Positions 63,374-64,000 of a stretch of DNA of 64,000 nucleotides are shown here, piece by piece. This stretch comes from Haloarcula vallismortis ATCC 29715. Lineage in GTDB: Archaea > Halobacteriota > Halobacteria > Halobacteriales > Haloarculaceae. The stretch lies in NCBI RefSeq assembly GCF_000337775.1, contig NZ_AOLQ01000021.1, positions 62,001 to 126,000 of the forward strand. The letters are read 5' to 3'. The notes beneath the pieces were generated by a model, which worked only from the letters and a program-made list of their open reading frames with translations, made no database searches and was not told where the DNA came from. Both the position numbers and the translations under genes were made by a program. Position 1 is the stretch's first letter; each line of letters opens with the position of its first letter.

Positions 63374-64000
63374 ATGAGCGACGACCCCGAGGACCGGATG
63401 CTCGGCTGGGACGAGTCCGTCTTTCGGGACGAACACGTCTTCGAGATCGACTGGCTCCCGGAGACGTTCAAACACCGGGACACCCAGATGGAGACGCTGA
63501 AGTACGCACTCCGGCCGGCCGTCCGGGGGTCGCGCCCACTCAACGTCATCGCCCGCGGGCCACCGGGAACCGGGAAGACGACGGCCATCCAGATCCTCTT
63601 CGACGAACTCACCGCCCAGACGGACGTGAAGACTGTCCGGGTGAACTGCCAGATGGACTCGACGCGCTATGCCGTCTTCTCTCGCCTCTTTGCCGAGATA
63701 TTCGACTACGAGCCGCCGTCCTCGGGCATCTCCTTCAAGAAGCTATTCTCACAGATTACCGACAAGCTGGTCGAGGAAGACGAGGTGCTCGTCGTCGCCT
63801 TAGACGACGTGAACTACCTGTTCTACGAGAGCGAGGCCAGCGACACGCTGTACTCGCTGTTGCGCGCCCACGAGGCCCACTCCGGCGCGAAAATCGGCGT
63901 TATCTGCGTCTCCTCGGACATGGAACTGGATGCCATCGACGCGCTCGACACGCGCGTCCAGTCAGTGTTCCGGCCTGAGGAGGTGTATTTCAACACCTAC
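63374..64000 (+). CDS. Orc1/Cdc6-type AAA+ ATPase, N-terminal part
   Basis: 209 residues before the window ends. MSDDPEDRMLGWDESVFRDEHVFEIDW leads to Walker A GPPGTGKTTA and Walker B VVALDDVNYLF with sensor-1-like region VICVSSDMELDAIDALDTRVQS. This is the initiator/helicase-loader type, one of several paralogues expected in haloarchaea. The C-terminal wHTH is off the edge, so which paralogue and whether it is an origin neighbour cannot be judged. A TTAAG box is about 30 nt before ATG 63374. Confidence 0.9.
   Translation, partial: MSDDPEDRMLGWDESVFRDEHVFEIDWLPETFKHRDTQMETLKYALRPAVRGSRPLNVIARGPPGTGKTTAIQILFDELTAQTDVKTVRVNCQMDSTRYAVFSRLFAEIFDYEPPSSGISFKKLFSQITDKLVEEDEVLVVALDDVNYLFYESEASDTLYSLLRAHEAHSGAKIGVICVSSDMELDAIDALDTRVQSVFRPEEVYFNTY

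Overview
The window reads as chromosomal DNA of an extremely halophilic archaeon. The base composition is high-GC, and nearly every protein is strongly acidic (Asp/Glu-rich, Lys-poor). Short TATA-like boxes sit about 22-30 nt before many start codons, as in leaderless haloarchaeal transcripts. The information-processing genes are of archaeal type: eIF2-gamma, Rpo7, Spt4, L40e, PriL, PCNA, Hjc, Orc1/Cdc6, Trm1, Tsr3 and both haloarchaeal TatC forms. A copper nitrite reductase among them points to a denitrifying, Haloarcula-like organism; the genus is an inference. I see no rRNA, tRNA, CRISPR array, insertion sequence or clear prophage.

Layout. 0-13 kb: a YihY/BrkB-like membrane protein cut by the window edge, a MATE exporter, Trm1, a membrane sensor kinase, a SWIM protein, a coupled SDR/acetoacetate-decarboxylase-like pair, HisH, a uracil-DNA glycosylase, RidA with a striking pair of operator-like sites, a DUF5786-DUF99 pair, an MBL hydrolase, a membrane GAF-like protein and L40e. 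13-33 kb: an enolase-superfamily protein, Tsr3, a peroxiredoxin with a very long acidic tail, SerRS, UspA, a TrkA-linked cation/proton antiporter, a thioesterase, NUDIX, thiolase, and a divergent pair made of a five-repeat DUF1508 membrane protein and an AAA+ ATPase. A PhnP-like MBL protein, DUF5787 and a zinc-ribbon wHTH regulator follow. 33-36 kb: the core operon eIF2-gamma / PIN / Rpo7 / Spt4 / dephospho-CoA kinase.

36-38 kb: a sulfatase-fold gene and an AT-richer gap that look foreign. 38-47 kb: TrmG10-type methyltransferase, HisG, an MFS transporter, then SAH/5'-deoxyadenosine deaminase and S-adenosylhomocysteinase separated by a secreted, glycosylation-prone acidic protein. 47-52 kb: a replication/recombination neighbourhood (PriL, Hjc, PCNA) with small membrane proteins. 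52-64 kb: NirK with an inverted repeat at its promoter, RlmE, an RHH regulator overlapping a queuosine-precursor-type transporter, divergent tatCt and tatCo, a phosphatase, LarE, a MutS-like ATPase, and the start of an Orc1/Cdc6-type ATPase cut by the right edge.

Most genes are housekeeping. The less explained signals are the nirK and ridA operator-like repeats, the DUF1508/AAA+ pair, the sulfatase without its canonical nucleophile motif, the tailed PrxQ, stop codons shared through CTAG by convergent genes, and GAGCGA-rich intergenic elements.
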